A stretch of 7,346 nucleotides of DNA, from positions 1-7,346 of the forward strand of contig JABGTQ010000341.1 in NCBI GenBank assembly GCA_018647025.1, in the 5' to 3' direction. The notes beneath the pieces were generated by a model. The model ran no database searches. It had not been told where the DNA came from and worked only from the letters and a program-made list of their open reading frames with translations. Source of the DNA: Nitrospina sp. Its GTDB lineage: Bacteria > Nitrospinota > Nitrospinia > Nitrospinales > VA-1. Both the position numbers and the translations under genes were made by a program. This document shows, piece after piece, positions 6,402-7,346 of the stretch. Every line of letters starts with the position of its first letter. The first letter of the stretch is position 1.

Positions 6402-7346
6402 ATGAAGCCATACGATATAGTTATCATCGGAGGAGGTCCTGCTGGAACCTCGGCAGCTTTGTTTCTTGAGAAAAAAGGATATCGTATTGCTTTACTCGAT
6501 CAAGCTTTTTTCCCACGCGACAAGGTGTGCGGAGAATTTATAAGCCCAGCCGCAGATGATATTTTTTCCGATTTGGGAATTCTTAAATCAATCAATGATT
6601 TGAACCCAACAAAACTTTCTGGAGTGGTGTTGTCTGCTTATGAAAGCTCCTATTTGCAAGTTGACTACCCTGTTTCTGCAGATGGAAGAGTTATGAGCAG
6701 TTTGTCAGTAGAGCGTTCTATGTTGGACAATTTGATGATAAATCACGTACGTAACTCAAACGTTCAACTGTTAGAGGGGTTTAAGGTTACAGATTTACTG
6801 TTTGAAGGAGAGAATGTTTGTGGTGTAAAGGGATATGATGAAATAAAAAAAGAATTTAGTATTAAAGCCAAAATTGTAATTGATGCAGGAGGTAGAAATA
6901 GTATCTCTCTTCGCCGACTTAATTTAAAAAGAGGGTCTTCTCAAAAAGGGAAAATTGCCTTAGCCGCACATTGGGAGGGCGTTAAAGAACTAGGCCCTTA
7001 CTGTTATATGCATATTAGTGACCCTGGATATACTGGTATTGCTCCGGTAGGGAAAAATAGAGCCAATGTTGTTCTTGTTGTAGATCGAAATAAGTTAGCT
7101 GGTGCTAATATTGAACATTTTTTCATAAAAACAGTATTAGGGAATCAATTACGAAGAGGAATTCTTGGCGCAGGAGCGCCAGTTGAAAAAATAAGGGTCA
7201 TGGATACATTATCCTATTCGGTAAAAAAACCAAAGTGTGGCGGACTCATTCTTGTTGGAGATGCTACGGGGTTTATTGATCCTTTTACAGGAGAGGGAAT
7301 TTATCTATCGTTAAGAAGCTCTCAACTAGCAGTAGAGATCATAAAT
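6402..7346 (+). CDS. FAD-dependent oxidoreductase, geranylgeranyl reductase/UbiH-like, 3' end cut
   Basis: Flavoprotein of the superfamily that includes geranylgeranyl reductases, UbiH-type aromatic hydroxylases and FAD halogenases; acts on lipid-like or aromatic substrates using FAD. I read 315 codons without a stop to the window edge; relatives are roughly 370-420 residues, so the C-terminal cap is missing. The N-terminal Rossmann motif is IIGGGPAGTSAA (8-19), with Asp33 at the end of strand 2 placed to bind the FAD ribose. FPRDKVCGEFISP (37-49) is the conserved segment after it. VIDAGGRNS (about 159-167) and LVGDATGFIDPFTGEGI (284-300), the second FAD-contacting GD motif, follow in the expected order. 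The ATG at 6402 starts right at the motif-bearing N-terminus, as is usual, but no Shine-Dalgarno is visible. It lies on the methyltransferase strand with a minus-strand gene between them. Reductase versus hydroxylase activity cannot be told from this part alone. Confidence 0.85.
   Translation, partial: MKPYDIVIIGGGPAGTSAALFLEKKGYRIALLDQAFFPRDKVCGEFISPAADDIFSDLGILKSINDLNPTKLSGVVLSAYESSYLQVDYPVSADGRVMSSLSVERSMLDNLMINHVRNSNVQLLEGFKVTDLLFEGENVCGVKGYDEIKKEFSIKAKIVIDAGGRNSISLRRLNLKRGSSQKGKIALAAHWEGVKELGPYCYMHISDPGYTGIAPVGKNRANVVLVVDRNKLAGANIEHFFIKTVLGNQLRRGILGAGAPVEKIRVMDTLSYSVKKPKCGGLILVGDATGFIDPFTGEGIYLSLRSSQLAVEIIN

Overview
The window is an AT-rich bacterial chromosomal segment with two divergent gene blocks. 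Left block, minus strand, read from about 4906 down to 1: a large siroheme sulfite/nitrite reductase fused to a TusA-like sulfur-carrier domain (2531-4906), the YicC/YloC-family protein (1640-2521), guanylate kinase gmk (932-1561), and histidinol-phosphate aminotransferase hisC, which is cut by the window edge (1-932). Spacings are 9 nt, 78 nt and a 1-nt TAATG overlap, so these genes probably form one transcription unit. A weak internal promoter candidate lies before gmk.

Right block: an integral-membrane isoprenylcysteine carboxyl methyltransferase (ICMT)-family methyltransferase (5229-5954, plus), a small unrecognised multi-pass membrane protein on the opposite strand (5949-6380, minus, 3' ends overlapping by 6 bp), and the first 315 codons of an FAD-dependent oxidoreductase of the geranylgeranyl reductase/UbiH-like superfamily (6402 to the right edge, plus). 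An ICMT-type methyltransferase next to this type of flavoprotein resembles the tailoring genes of bacterial type III polyketide synthase (phenolic lipid/alkylquinone) clusters such as srsABC. No type III PKS is inside the window, so this is an inference about what may lie beyond the right edge.

The 322-bp divergent intergenic region (4907-5228) is very AT-rich. It holds a 9-bp RNA hairpin flanked by a 10-bp direct repeat in the reductase leader, and a 23-bp imperfect palindrome overlapping a consensus TATAAT on the methyltransferase side. The taxon cannot be fixed from the sequence. The yicC-gmk pairing, the siroheme reductase-TusA fusion and the low GC suggest a Gram-negative lineage outside the well-studied enterics, possibly a marine or uncultured group. 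No mobile elements, CRISPR arrays, tRNAs or rRNAs were seen. The most unusual items are the reductase fusion, with its extra N-terminal Cys quartet and variant TusA motif, and the possible lipid-tailoring cluster.
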